A DNA stretch of 64,000 bases. Origin: Sphingomonas sp. PP-CE-1G-424 (GTDB taxonomy: Bacteria > Pseudomonadota > Alphaproteobacteria > Sphingomonadales > Sphingomonadaceae). Positions 7,671 through 16,996 of this stretch are shown here, piece by piece; the stretch's first letter is position 1; the number at the start of each line of letters is the position of its first letter. The DNA is taken from assembly GCF_004341085.1 (NCBI RefSeq), contig NZ_SLXW01000003.1, positions 186,001 through 250,000 on the forward strand, written 5' to 3'. Made by a program: the position numbers and the translations under genes. The notes beneath the pieces were generated by a model. The model worked only from the letters and a program-made list of their open reading frames with translations. It was not told where the DNA came from and searched no databases.

Positions 7671-8831
7671 TCATGCCTTGAGGATCCAGCCCTTGCGGTC
7701 CATCCACCAGCCGACCGCCCAGCACAGCATCGTGTAGGCGACGGCGCAGAGCAGCGACCCGAACGCGCCGGGCGCGATGCGCTGGAAGATCGCGATACCG
7801 ATCCATTCGTATAGTCCCCCGTATGCCCCGTCATCCGGGCCGATGGGGATCAGGTTGATCGCGGTCACGAACAGCTCGGAGAACAGGTAGACCGCGAGCG
7901 GATTGCGGCCGAGGATCGTGAAGAACCGCGTGCCGCGCTTGACGCCCGCAAGCTTGATCAGCGCGATGATGCCCGCCAGCGCGATGCAGTCGATGCCGAC
8001 CGTCAGCAGCACGTAGGAGCTGGTCCAGAGCTTCTTGGCGAGCGGAAACCACGGCGACCAGGCCAGCCCGGCGATAACGAACGCGACGCCGAAGAACGCC
8101 ATCGCGCGCACCGTCCGCGTCAGATCGGGACCGCGCTGTACCGCGAGCCCGGCGAGATAGCCCGCCAGCACGTTGACGATCGCGGGCAGCGTACCGAGCA
8201 GTCCTTCGGGATCGAACCCGCCGTCCTTCTTGTAGAGATGCCCGGGGCCTAGCAGCCACAGGTCGAGTTGCGTGCCGACCGTGCCGAACTTGTCGTACGC
8301 CATGCCCGGTGCGGACAGGAATACCAGGATCGCCCAATAGCCGAACAGCAGCACCACGCCGGCGATGACGATCGCCCGCACGTCGAGCCAGCGCACCAGC
8401 AGCCCCGCGGCGACGTAGCACAAGGCGAGACGTTGCAGCACGCCGGGTACGCGGGTCACCGCGAACGGGATCGCCGCCCAGCCGTCGTCGGTGCGCGTCA
8501 CGAACGGGAACCAGTACATCAGGAACCCGAGCGCGAAGATGATCGCACCACGCTTGAACAGCCGCGTGAGATACGGCGCGGTCTCGATCCGCTTGCGCGT
8601 CGCGAAGCTCATCGCGTTGCCCATCGCGAACAGGAAGCTCGGGAAGATCGCGTCGGCGAGCGTGAAGCCGAACCATTTGGCGTGGACCAGCGTGGCGTAG
8701 GCGGGCGCACCCGGCCCGGCGGTATTGACCAGGATCATCAGGAAGATGGTCAGTCCGCGGAATACGTCGAGCGCGGTGAAGCGCCGCGGGTTGGCGATTG
8801 CGAGAGTGTCGGGGGCGAGGGTGTCGGTCAT
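7671..8831 (-). CDS. nagX: HGSNAT/NagX-like transmembrane acetyltransferase (DUF5009)
   Basis: A 386-residue, roughly ten-span membrane protein. The N-terminus carries TALDVFRGLTIFLMILVN and then LVHAKWFGFTLADAIFPSF. The second segment aligns by eye with the region of human heparan-alpha-glucosaminide N-acetyltransferase that contains its active-site histidine; the matching residue here is His50. The human enzyme moves acetyl from cytosolic acetyl-CoA across the membrane to terminal glucosamine. The gene overlaps the GH89 alpha-N-acetylglucosaminidase by 4 bases, so acetylation of periplasmic alpha-glucosaminides before GH89 cleavage is plausible. That activity is inferred, and the bacterial homologues are poorly characterised. 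Confidence 0.82.
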   Translation of the reverse strand: MTDTLAPDTLAIANPRRFTALDVFRGLTIFLMILVNTAGPGAPAYATLVHAKWFGFTLADAIFPSFLFAMGNAMSFATRKRIETAPYLTRLFKRGAIIFALGFLMYWFPFVTRTDDGWAAIPFAVTRVPGVLQRLALCYVAAGLLVRWLDVRAIVIAGVVLLFGYWAILVFLSAPGMAYDKFGTVGTQLDLWLLGPGHLYKKDGGFDPEGLLGTLPAIVNVLAGYLAGLAVQRGPDLTRTVRAMAFFGVAFVIAGLAWSPWFPLAKKLWTSSYVLLTVGIDCIALAGIIALIKLAGVKRGTRFFTILGRNPLAVYLFSELFVTAINLIPIGPDDGAYGGLYEWIGIAIFQRIAPGAFGSLLCAVAYTMLCWAVGWWMDRKGWILKA

Positions 8832-11104
8832 GGCTGTCCTGCGTCGGCGAGCAGGCGGCGCACGCCTGCGATCGGTTCGGTCGGGCGGTGGCGTGGCCAT
8901 GCGCGGCCGTCCTTCAGCCAAGCCTGCTCCCACGCGGTGATCTTCGTGGTGACGGCGGCCGTATCGAGCGGCTGGTGAGCGAGCGCGGCGGTGCGTTGTG
9001 CTGCCAAGAACATTTGCCAGCGGGGCAGGTAATAGCCGGCGTACAGGCCCTGCCATGCGCGCGAGGCGTAGTCGGAGAGGTGACCGGCGCCGCCCCAGAC
9101 CGTGACGACCGCCTTGGCCTGCTCCTCGAACGCATCCTTCTCCGCGGGCGTATCGCCGTACGCGCGCGCATCCGCGATCCAGCTGCCGAGCGTCTCCTGC
9201 TGGTTGCCGATCAGCGCGTCGATCTCGTGCGCAAGGCGTGCGGCGGTGGCGGCATTGCGGTCACCGGTCGGGACATCGCCCGAAGCATAGGCGGCGACGG
9301 CGGCGCGCAGCTTCGCGTCGAGCCGCAGGGTTGCGTAGTGCCGGGTGAAGTCGACGAGATCGTAGGTCAGCAGTGGCGCGGGCTGGGCTGGCGCCGCCGC
9401 CAGCATCGCGGTGATGCCGTCCCGCAGCGCCGCTTCGTCGCCGGGCGCTGCGGGGTATTCGGCCGCGATCATGGCAGGGCGCTTGAACAGCAGATGCGCG
9501 CCCGCCATCTCGCGCCACCAGCGCGGCGTCCAATAGCGGGTGGCGTAGGCTCCGGACATCACCTTGCCCCAGCCCGCGAGGAGCGCAGGCGGCGCTGCAC
9601 CGTAGCGAGCACGCGCGTAGTCGGCGATCCAGTCAGTCACCGGGCGTTTCGCGTTCTCCCCCCAGGCGAGGTCGTAGGCGTAGGAATAGACCACCGAATT
9701 ATTGTGCAGCCCCTCCGGGAACATGCCGAACCCGGTGAGGTTGCCGCGCGTCGGGCTGGCAGGCAGCGCCGCGAGATCGCTGCGGTAGAAGTTCAGATCG
9801 CCATAGACCGGGTTGCTGCCGCCGTAATTGTGGACATAGCCGTAGACCCAGCTCTTGCCGTCGAACGCGCCGCTGGTCTTCCAGATGCCGGGGTACCGGT
9901 CGTTGCCGATATCGAGCACCAGCATCCGCTGGTTCGGCACGCGGCTGAGAAACGCGCGGATCGCGTCGGGCGTCCAGAACGCTTTGTCCGCGCCGAACAG
10001 CCAGCCCTGCATCACCCAGGTCGCGTTCGGCGCGGCGGCGGTGACGGACTGGAACAGCTTCTCGCCGTAAGCGGCCAACCGCGCGTCGCGCACCGCCACC
10101 GGCAAAGCGGCGGCACGGGTCGCGGCGGTGTTGGCGATGCTGTCGCCGTAGTGCGCGGCGCTCGCATCGCTGCCGTCCTCGGCGATCGGCGGCACCATTT
10201 CGTTGAAGGCGTCGGCGAGGTAATAGTCGCCGGGGCCGTAGGTCTGCGTGTAAAGCTGCGTGAAGCGCCGCGCGAGGACCGCGAACAGCGGATCTGACGG
10301 GTCGAGCCAATAGGTGCCGGGGAACCCCTCCCACGCGCGCATCCGGTAGATCCGCGCCTTGGGATGCCGGTCGGCGAACGCCTTGGGCACATAGCCCGAG
10401 AACGCCGGCAGGATCGGCTTCATGCCGAGCGCGCGCATCCGGCCGAGAATACGACGCTGCAACTGATGCTTCTTCTCGATCCACCCGTCCGACAGCGGCG
10501 CGCGGTAGCCGGCAATGTTGCCCATCCGCTGCCACGGCAGGAACGGCGCGGCGGACAGGCCGCTGGCGATCGTGGCATCGTCGAGGCCCTGATCACGCCA
10601 CAACGCGCGCCAGACATAGTCCTGCCCTTCCATCGCAAGCGGCGTGTCGATGCCGCGCGCCGCCATCCAGTCGATCTCTTCCGACCAGCGACCCCAGGCC
10701 CACCACGGCGTGGTGTACCCGAACGTGCAGGTGTTGAGGTAGGTGCGCAGCGCGAAGGCGGAGGCGACCAGCCCGGTGTCGCCGGTGGGAAGGCTGCTGA
10801 TTGGCGCTATGCGACGTCCTTCCCAGCTGAGCGATACGCGGCCCTGCTGCTGGAGATACTGCGTCGCGCCGTGGACCAGCGCGATCGCGGAGGATCCCTC
10901 CACCGCCATGCGCCCGTTGCGAACGCGGACCCGGTAATAGGGCTTGGCGGCCGGCCGGATCGAGAGCGCGATGCCGGGGGCGGAAATCCCGATCCGGTTG
11001 AGCGCGGCGCGGGCCTGATCGGCAGCGCGTGGCTGTGCGTGGACGGCGCCGGCCGCCGTCAGCAGCAAGAGACCTGGAAGTGCGAGGATGGCTGGTCTCT
11101 TCAC
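8828..11104 (-). CDS. GH89 alpha-N-acetylglucosaminidase
   Basis: A 758-residue enzyme with a Sec signal peptide (residues 1-23, cleaved near VHAQP). The order of segments matches human NAGLU and clostridial GH89: TCTFGYTTPWWAWGRWSEE at about 125-143, EIDWMAARGID, the PWQRMGN segment at 190, ILPAFSGYVPKAF, and YLADAFNEMVPP with the expected acid/base Glu302. It should release terminal alpha-linked GlcNAc in the periplasm, as on heparan-type or alpha-1,4-GlcNAc-capped mucin glycans. It is second in the operon, 33 bases after the TonB receptor, and overlaps the acetyltransferase gene by ATGA. Confidence 0.93.
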   Translation of the reverse strand: MKRPAILALPGLLLLTAAGAVHAQPRAADQARAALNRIGISAPGIALSIRPAAKPYYRVRVRNGRMAVEGSSAIALVHGATQYLQQQGRVSLSWEGRRIAPISSLPTGDTGLVASAFALRTYLNTCTFGYTTPWWAWGRWSEEIDWMAARGIDTPLAMEGQDYVWRALWRDQGLDDATIASGLSAAPFLPWQRMGNIAGYRAPLSDGWIEKKHQLQRRILGRMRALGMKPILPAFSGYVPKAFADRHPKARIYRMRAWEGFPGTYWLDPSDPLFAVLARRFTQLYTQTYGPGDYYLADAFNEMVPPIAEDGSDASAAHYGDSIANTAATRAAALPVAVRDARLAAYGEKLFQSVTAAAPNATWVMQGWLFGADKAFWTPDAIRAFLSRVPNQRMLVLDIGNDRYPGIWKTSGAFDGKSWVYGYVHNYGGSNPVYGDLNFYRSDLAALPASPTRGNLTGFGMFPEGLHNNSVVYSYAYDLAWGENAKRPVTDWIADYARARYGAAPPALLAGWGKVMSGAYATRYWTPRWWREMAGAHLLFKRPAMIAAEYPAAPGDEAALRDGITAMLAAAPAQPAPLLTYDLVDFTRHYATLRLDAKLRAAVAAYASGDVPTGDRNAATAARLAHEIDALIGNQQETLGSWIADARAYGDTPAEKDAFEEQAKAVVTVWGGAGHLSDYASRAWQGLYAGYYLPRWQMFLAAQRTAALAHQPLDTAAVTTKITAWEQAWLKDGRAWPRHRPTEPIAGVRRLLADAGQP

Positions 11105-11137
11105 GGCTGGCGACGACTCGTTTCGTTCGGGTTTAGA

Positions 11138-13975
11138 TCAGAACCGTGCGGTTGCGGACAGATAGAACGTCCGGCCGGTGCGGCTGGCGAGCTGGAACGT
11201 GTCCTCGTTGGTCTGATACGCGTCTTCGTGCGTGTCGTTGAGGTTGATGATGCCGCCGGTGAAGCTCAGCGACTTCGTCGGCGTAAAGCCGAGCGCCAGG
11301 TCCATCTGCGTGCGCGCGCGGACCGTGTGGATCTGGCCGCCATCGACGAAGAAGCTGGTCGACGCATCCTGCTTGTACGGACTGCGATGGTTCACGGAGA
11401 GACGAACGCTGAACATCTCGTTTTCCCAATAGGGGGTCAGGTTCCAGGTGAGTTTCGACAGGTCGCGCAGGTTGAAGCCCGTGCCGAGCGCCGGCGAGTC
11501 GGCGTTGACCACCGTGACGTTGCCGGTGGCGCCAAAGCCCTGCAGCGGCAGGAAGCCGTCGAAGCTTTCGGATGCGGCGAGCTCGACGCCCTTGACGTGG
11601 ATGACGCTGTTGTCGTTCAGCTTGCGGCTGAAGTTATAGTCCGTGGTACCGTCCGTCGACGCGCAGCCGCCGACCTGGCCGTTCAGCGTCACGCCGTTGA
11701 ACGACGTCGGGCAGTAGAACTGCGTGAACGTGCCGTTCTTCACGGCCTTGTAGAAGCCGGCGATGCTGATCGAATTGCCGCGGCCGTGGTAGTATTCGAA
11801 GCTGATGTCGGCCTGGTTTGCGGTCAGCGGCTTCAGGCGCGATTCGCCGTTCGACACGGACACGCTGGGACGGATCCCGGTGTTGTCGGTGACGAAGGTG
11901 TCCGCCATTTGGGTCTGGCTGTTCAACAGCGGCCGCACCAGCACCTTGGCAAGCGCGACGCGTGCCACGAGCCGGTTGCTCAGATCCAGCGCGAAGGACG
12001 CGCTCGGCAGGACGTTGCCGTAGTCCTGGATCACGTTCTGCGTTCCCAGCAGCGGAGAGCCGCTGTCGGTACCGGCGGTGACGTTGGACGTGACGTTCTG
12101 GTGGGTGTGTTCGTAGCGAACGCCGACGTTGCCGCGGAGGGACTTGCCGAACAGCTCCGCGTCCAGATTGGCCATCGCATAGACCGCGGGAATGTAGCGG
12201 TCGACACGGTAGCTGTTCGCCCAGTCGCGGACGTCCGGGACGGTGATCCCCTTCGCCGCGAGGATCGACTGCCAAAGCGGCGCATTGGTTTCGAGGAACG
12301 TGCTCGGGATGCCGATCTTGCCGTCCAGGAAGTTCGTGACGGGGATGCCGGTCGTGCTCAGGTTCGGGATGAATGCATATTCGGGATACAGATCCGGCCG
12401 CGTCACGTCGGCATCGCGGTCATGACGATAGGCGTCGGTCTGGAAGCTTTCGTGATGATACTTCACGCCGAACACCAGCGACTTGACGCCGAACGCGCCG
12501 ATATCTTTGGTGACGTCGAACTGGCCCGAAACGTCCTTGGCCATCTGGATGTGCGTCGCACCATCGACGAACGCGAAATAGGTGCGGTTGGCCGGGTTGA
12601 ACAGCGTGCCGTTCCACACGCCGGGGTCGGTCGCGAACTTGACGTTGTGCGGGTCGGAGATGTCGAGCGTACCCCCCGAGGCGACGTTTGCGCCGTCGAT
12701 CGAGGCGAACTCGCGCAGATCGGCATCGCCCCGGGTATAGTGCGCGACGGCGTGGACGTTCCAGGTGTCGCCCGGCTGCCAGTTGACCGTGCCGGTATAG
12801 GCCTGGGTCTTGAGGTTGCGCGTCTCGGGCTGGTCGTTGTTGCCGACGCCGAAGTTGCTGATGGCGATCTTGTTGGCGACGCCGTTCGCGCTGTCGAGGA
12901 CCGTGATCGTGCTCGGATTCGTGCTGTCCTTCGGATCCCAGCGGCCGAACACCAGCTGCTGCGTGTCGTAGCGCGTGTCGTCCTTCGAATATTCGCCTTG
13001 CAGCAGCACCTCGAAGTTCGATTGCGGCTTCCACTGGATCGCACCGCTGGCCATCAGCTGCTTGGTGTCGCGATCGATCCGGCGCAGGCGGAAATTGCCG
13101 GGCACGAAGTTGTTGGGATCGACGACGCCCGGATTGTACCAGTTCTTGACGAAGGCATAGTCGCCACGGTCCGTCAGCTCCTGGTAGCTGACGTTCGCCA
13201 TTACGCCCAACGTGCCGCCGGCGAAGCTGTCGATATAGGCGCCGCTGATCTTCGGCGTGATTTTCTTGCCGCGATATTCGGAGTTATAGCCCTTCACGCC
13301 GACGATGAAACGCGGGCCCTTATAGGCCAGCGGCTTGACCGTATCGATATTGACGGTGCCCGACAGGCCGCCGGTGTCCATGTCCGCGGTCGGCGATTTG
13401 ACGACCTGGATCGCGCTGGCGAGATCGGTCTGGATGATGTCGTAGCGGAAGCCGTCCTTGAAGTCGGCGCTGGCGAAGGTCTGGCCGTTGATCGTCGTGC
13501 GGGCATATTGTGCGCCGAGGCCGCGGATGCTGATTGTCGAGCCACGGCCGTTGATGTTCGACATCTGCACGCCGGCGATGCGCTGGATCGCTTCGGTAAC
13601 GTTCTGCGCCGGGAACTTGCCGATATCCTCGGCGGTGATGCCGTCCGAGATGCGGATGTCGTTGCGCTTGGCCTGTGCCGCCGACGCAAGGCTCTGGCGG
13701 AAGCCGGTTACGGTGATCTCGGCACCATCCGCACCATCGGTTGGGCCGCTGGTCGCGGACGGGGTCGCAGGCGTTGGGGCTAGAGTCTGGGGTGACGTCT
13801 GGGGTGACGTCTGGGGTGGTGTCTGAGCAGGCGGCGACGTCGGATCGCCAGACGGCGCGGTCTGTGCGCTCACAGGCGTGATCGCGGCAAGTGCTGCACA
13901 GCAACTCGTCGCGAGTAGCCACACCTTCGTGGAGGAGCCGGCGCCCTGTTTGCGGTTGCGTCTGCCGTGCGTCAT
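11138..13975 (-). CDS. TonB-dependent receptor (sugar/oligosaccharide type)
   Basis: A 945-residue outer-membrane receptor. It has a signal peptide ending near PVSAQ (about 37) and a low-complexity Pro/Thr/Gln linker. The TonB-like box is around EITVTGFRQSL, the plug follows (SDGITAEDIGKFPAQNVTEA, RGLGAQYARTTING), and a beta-barrel ends in the aromatic C-terminus FYLSATARF. The plug type is that of Caulobacter/Xanthomonas receptors for plant or host glycans. As the first gene of the operon it would import the substrate of the GH89/GH29 enzymes. The ATG at 13975 has a good ribosome site (GAGGGG). The linker contains a 12-base tandem repeat. Confidence 0.93.
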   Translation of the reverse strand: MTHGRRNRKQGAGSSTKVWLLATSCCAALAAITPVSAQTAPSGDPTSPPAQTPPQTSPQTSPQTLAPTPATPSATSGPTDGADGAEITVTGFRQSLASAAQAKRNDIRISDGITAEDIGKFPAQNVTEAIQRIAGVQMSNINGRGSTISIRGLGAQYARTTINGQTFASADFKDGFRYDIIQTDLASAIQVVKSPTADMDTGGLSGTVNIDTVKPLAYKGPRFIVGVKGYNSEYRGKKITPKISGAYIDSFAGGTLGVMANVSYQELTDRGDYAFVKNWYNPGVVDPNNFVPGNFRLRRIDRDTKQLMASGAIQWKPQSNFEVLLQGEYSKDDTRYDTQQLVFGRWDPKDSTNPSTITVLDSANGVANKIAISNFGVGNNDQPETRNLKTQAYTGTVNWQPGDTWNVHAVAHYTRGDADLREFASIDGANVASGGTLDISDPHNVKFATDPGVWNGTLFNPANRTYFAFVDGATHIQMAKDVSGQFDVTKDIGAFGVKSLVFGVKYHHESFQTDAYRHDRDADVTRPDLYPEYAFIPNLSTTGIPVTNFLDGKIGIPSTFLETNAPLWQSILAAKGITVPDVRDWANSYRVDRYIPAVYAMANLDAELFGKSLRGNVGVRYEHTHQNVTSNVTAGTDSGSPLLGTQNVIQDYGNVLPSASFALDLSNRLVARVALAKVLVRPLLNSQTQMADTFVTDNTGIRPSVSVSNGESRLKPLTANQADISFEYYHGRGNSISIAGFYKAVKNGTFTQFYCPTSFNGVTLNGQVGGCASTDGTTDYNFSRKLNDNSVIHVKGVELAASESFDGFLPLQGFGATGNVTVVNADSPALGTGFNLRDLSKLTWNLTPYWENEMFSVRLSVNHRSPYKQDASTSFFVDGGQIHTVRARTQMDLALGFTPTKSLSFTGGIINLNDTHEDAYQTNEDTFQLASRTGRTFYLSATARF
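13789..13824. repeat. Three tandem 12-base units in the receptor linker
   Basis: GGGGTGACGTCT occurs twice in tandem, followed by a third unit differing at two bases. On the coding strand each unit encodes TSPQ or TPPQ in the flexible linker between signal peptide and plug. Such in-frame repeats can change copy number by slippage without breaking the gene. Confidence 0.75.
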
Positions 13976-14922
13976 GTAAATCCCCTCTGATGCGACAATG
14001 AAGCGCGGCACCCGGTTTTTTAACCGATGTGCAGCCCGAACCCTGCGTTATGTCGGAGTTTCACGGATAATCCTGTGACCTGTCAAGTACGATCTAGTAC
14101 AAAAACATAACGTCTCCGCGGGGTGCGAGGCATATTGGTATTGCTGGATTGGAAAAGCGTTGGTTGCCAATCGGATAGAGCGAAAGAGGTGCGCGTCGGA
14201 ACTGCGCTACATCTTTGCAATGACATAACATACCAGGGTCTTGTGCCCCGAAGACAGGTCGTTGCAAGCAGTGCCAGGCACTTTGTGTCCTCCTGATCGA
14301 ATCGATTGCCACGGGGAAACACGGCTCTCCTGCATCCGTATGGTGCAAAAACCGCAATTTCTGACGCCGCCGTCGAAAGACATATGCAATACCATTGATA
14401 CCGCTTTCGAAGCATGCATAATGTGCCCATGCGAAGCGATGCCGAAGGTCGTGACAACGATCTCGAAGGGTGTGTCGCGGCGGTATTTCTTGCCGACTAA
14501 GGGGTAGTGATGTTTGCAATTGATCGCTCGGGGAGCGACGGGTTGGTCACCTCAAGATACTGCAAGGCAAGACCGGCTGTTGTGTCTGTGGCGACCTTGT
14601 CGCGAGGTCTGTTGCTTTGCTCGGATACCTCGCTGAACGAGCGTCATCGCGCCGAGTATTGCCGACTGGATCGAGGTTTTGCGAACGAGCCCCAGCCAAG
14701 CACTAGCAATACTCCACACGCCAGCGATAGCGCTCCCATGACTGACCAAAGCTGCGCAGAGGGGTTATGCTCCGACAAATCGCCGAGGCAGGGACTGGCG
14801 ACGGCGTGTCTGACAAGATTGGCGATAGTAGCGCTGTCTTACGGACCCGCGAGCGCGATCGCGGCATCCGGTAAATGCGAACGCGATCGTTCACCCGGCG
14901 TCAAACAGGGGTGCCGGTCGTG
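13976..14922. other. 947-base divergent non-coding region
   Basis: This is the longest gap in the window, between the minus-strand TonB receptor and plus-strand nagA. It is visibly less GC-rich than the genes around it. Short ORFs on both strands look non-coding: mixed composition, no ribosome site and no recognisable motif. A TTGACA box for the receptor direction lies at 14081-14086 on the minus strand, next to the sequence GATCTAGT. The direct repeat ATACC-ATTG-ATACC occurs near 14392-14405. No tRNA, IS end or known riboswitch was recognised. Confidence 0.5.
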
Positions 14923-16092
14923 ATGCAGATCATCGACGTTCGCGGTGGCCGAATCCTGATCGGCGGAGAAACACGCGATGACGCCCGGCTTACCATATCG
15001 GACGGCCGCCTGCGCGTGATCGAGCCGGCCGGGGGCGGGGGAGACGTCGCAGATGACGAGTTGTCCGGCGATTACGTAGCGATCGATCTGGCGGGCGGCT
15101 GCCTGCTGCCGGGGTTCATCGACACGCAGGTGAACGGCGGCGGCGGCGTGTTGTTCAACAACGCGCTCGGGATCGAAGGGCTGGCACGGATTGCGGCGGC
15201 GCACGCGCGGTTCGGCACCACCGCATTGCTGCCGACGCTGATCACCGACACCGCCGAGGCGATCGAGGCGGCGCTGGACGCGGTCGACGCGGCGATCGCG
15301 GCCGGCGTGCCCGGTATCGTCGGCGTGCATATCGAAGGGCCGTTCATCAACGGCACGCGCAAGGGGATCCACGATCCCGCGCTGATCCGCACGCTCGACC
15401 GGTCGATCATCGACATCCTGTGCCGACCGCGGCGTGGCGTCGTCATGATGACGCTCGCGCCGGAAGTCGTCGCGGTCGAGGATATCGCGCAACTCGCCGC
15501 GGCGGGGGTCATCCTGAGTGCCGGGCATACCGACGCGACCTACGACGAGGCGCTGGCGGGCTTTGCCGCCGGTGTCACCGGCGTGACGCACGTCTTCAAC
15601 GCGATGTCGCCCTTGCTCCACCGGGCGCCGGGCATGGTGGGGGCTGCCTTGAGCGAGGCCGCGATCTGGTGCGGCATCATCGCCGACGGGGTGCATGTCG
15701 CACCCGCCGCGCTCGACATCGCGTTTCGCAGCAAGGGGGCGGATCGCCTGATGCTGGTGACCGACGCGATGCCGAGCGTCGGTTCGGACGACGATTTCTT
15801 CCTGCTCAACGGCCGCCGGATGACGGTCGAGGGCGGGGTGTGCATGGGCGAGGACGGTACGCTGGCCGGCGCGCATCTCGACATGGCGCAGGCGGTGCGG
15901 ACGATGTGCGCGGCGACCGGCGCCGACCTGCCGACCGTCAGTCGGATGGCGAGCGCGTCGCCCGCCGCGTTTCTCGGGATGGCGCAGGACCGCGGCGCGC
16001 TGTCGGTCGGATTGCGCGCGGACTTCGTCGTGCTGGATGCGGCGCTGGAGCCAGTCCAGACGTGGATCGGCGGGATCAAGGTCGCCGGCTGA
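14923..16092 (+). CDS. nagA: N-acetylglucosamine-6-phosphate deacetylase
   Basis: A 389-residue amidohydrolase that removes acetate from GlcNAc-6-phosphate in the cytoplasm. The first metal motif reads GFIDTQVNGGGG (Gln69, Asn71), as in the single-metal E. coli NagA rather than HxH. Metal ligands Glu138 (GVHIEGPF), His202 (SAGHTDATY) and His223 (THVFNAM) and catalytic Asp281 (LVTDAMPS) are present. It fits downstream of the GH89 enzyme, which releases GlcNAc. No nagB deaminase or GlcNAc kinase is in the window. The ATG at 14923 follows a CAGGGG sequence; a GTG immediately upstream (14920) is an alternative start. Confidence 0.95.
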   Translation: MQIIDVRGGRILIGGETRDDARLTISDGRLRVIEPAGGGGDVADDELSGDYVAIDLAGGCLLPGFIDTQVNGGGGVLFNNALGIEGLARIAAAHARFGTTALLPTLITDTAEAIEAALDAVDAAIAAGVPGIVGVHIEGPFINGTRKGIHDPALIRTLDRSIIDILCRPRRGVVMMTLAPEVVAVEDIAQLAAAGVILSAGHTDATYDEALAGFAAGVTGVTHVFNAMSPLLHRAPGMVGAALSEAAIWCGIIADGVHVAPAALDIAFRSKGADRLMLVTDAMPSVGSDDDFFLLNGRRMTVEGGVCMGEDGTLAGAHLDMAQAVRTMCAATGADLPTVSRMASASPAAFLGMAQDRGALSVGLRADFVVLDAALEPVQTWIGGIKVAG

Positions 16093-16109
16093 CCCGCGGC
16101 TGGCGGGTC
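16091..16109. terminator. Weak hairpin between converging nagA and GntR genes
   Basis: GACCCGC and GCGGGTC form a 7-base stem with a 5-base loop, overlapping the nagA stop codon. There is no T-run. It could slow transcription from either direction, but on its own it is weak. Confidence 0.4.
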
Positions 16110-16155
16110 GCTTCGGCGAGGTGCCCGATGCGATCCTAGATCCTACAGGCCAGCG

Positions 16156-16917
16156 TCAGCTGTGGTGGAGTTCTGCGACGAGGTCGTAGGCGTCGCCGCG
16201 ATAATAGGAATGCGTGACCTCGATCACGCGGCCATCGGCGGCGAACGAGCGCCGTTCGATCATCAGCCCCGGGTCACGCTCCTCGATGCCGAGCAGCACG
16301 GCGTGCTCCTTGCCGAAGCAGATCGCGCGGACGCGTTGCAGCGCCCGTACGGGGCGGTTTCCGTTGGCGGCGAGTGCGCCATAAAGCGAGGACACGACAT
16401 CATCGAGCCGCTTCAGGCCCCAACTCGGCACCGTGGCATATTCGACCGCCATCGTCTCGTCGTCGGCGAAGCGGATGCGCTGGAAACGGAAGACGTGCGA
16501 CCCGGGCGACAGACCCAGCGCGAGCGCCTCCTCGGGAGTCACCGACCCTTCGGACCGATCGATCCACTCGCTGGACGGGCGCCGGCCGCGTGCCAGCATG
16601 TCTTCGGAGAAGGACGACAGCGCGGAGAAGTTCTTCTCGACGCGGCTGGCATCCTGCGCGCCCGGGCTTCGCGCTACGAACGTGCCGGCGCCCCGCCGTC
16701 GTTCAAGCAGACCATCGGTGACCAGCGCCTCCAGTGCCTTGCGGATCGTCACGCGCGATAGCTGGAACTCGTCGCACAGTTCGCGTTCGCTCGGCAGCGC
16801 GGTACCCGCCGCGAGCCGTCGGGTTTCGATCGCGGTGCGAATCAGGCCTTGCAACCACAGATAGCGCGGGCCGCTGCTGGTCGCGGCCGTAACGTCTAGG
16901 AGGTCGATGAACGCCAT
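16156..16917 (-). CDS. GntR/HutC-type regulator with UTRA domain (NagR-like)
   Basis: A 253-residue regulator with an N-terminal GntR winged HTH at about residues 18-85 (ALPSERELCDEFQLSRVTIR, then ERRRGAGTFVA). A UTRA effector domain follows, recognisable by the EYATVPSWGL region and the late MIERRSFAADGRVIEVTHSYY. UTRA regulators of this type bind phosphorylated sugars, and the proximity to nagA suggests GlcNAc-6-P or GlcN-6-P sensing. It is convergent with nagA and follows the GH2 gene's strand. An in-frame ATG at 16947 would add ten residues. Confidence 0.87.
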   Translation of the reverse strand: MAFIDLLDVTAATSSGPRYLWLQGLIRTAIETRRLAAGTALPSERELCDEFQLSRVTIRKALEALVTDGLLERRRGAGTFVARSPGAQDASRVEKNFSALSSFSEDMLARGRRPSSEWIDRSEGSVTPEEALALGLSPGSHVFRFQRIRFADDETMAVEYATVPSWGLKRLDDVVSSLYGALAANGNRPVRALQRVRAICFGKEHAVLLGIEERDPGLMIERRSFAADGRVIEVTHSYYRGDAYDLVAELHHS

Positions 16918-16996
16918 AGAGGTTTGGCGTAACACTTGCCGCCGCACATGTCATACATCCGTTGGACACGGTGGCCGCGGATGGTTCCCACTCGCC

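Noticed and set aside
10364..13783. 1139-codon open frame on the plus strand
   Set aside because: It is antisense to the GH89 and TonB receptor genes. The composition is Arg/Val/Ala-rich shadow sequence with no domain, and the opposite strand has clear family motifs.
14083..14923. Short ORFs on both strands in the gap before nagA
   Set aside because: No ribosome sites, no family motifs and atypical composition. Treated as non-coding.
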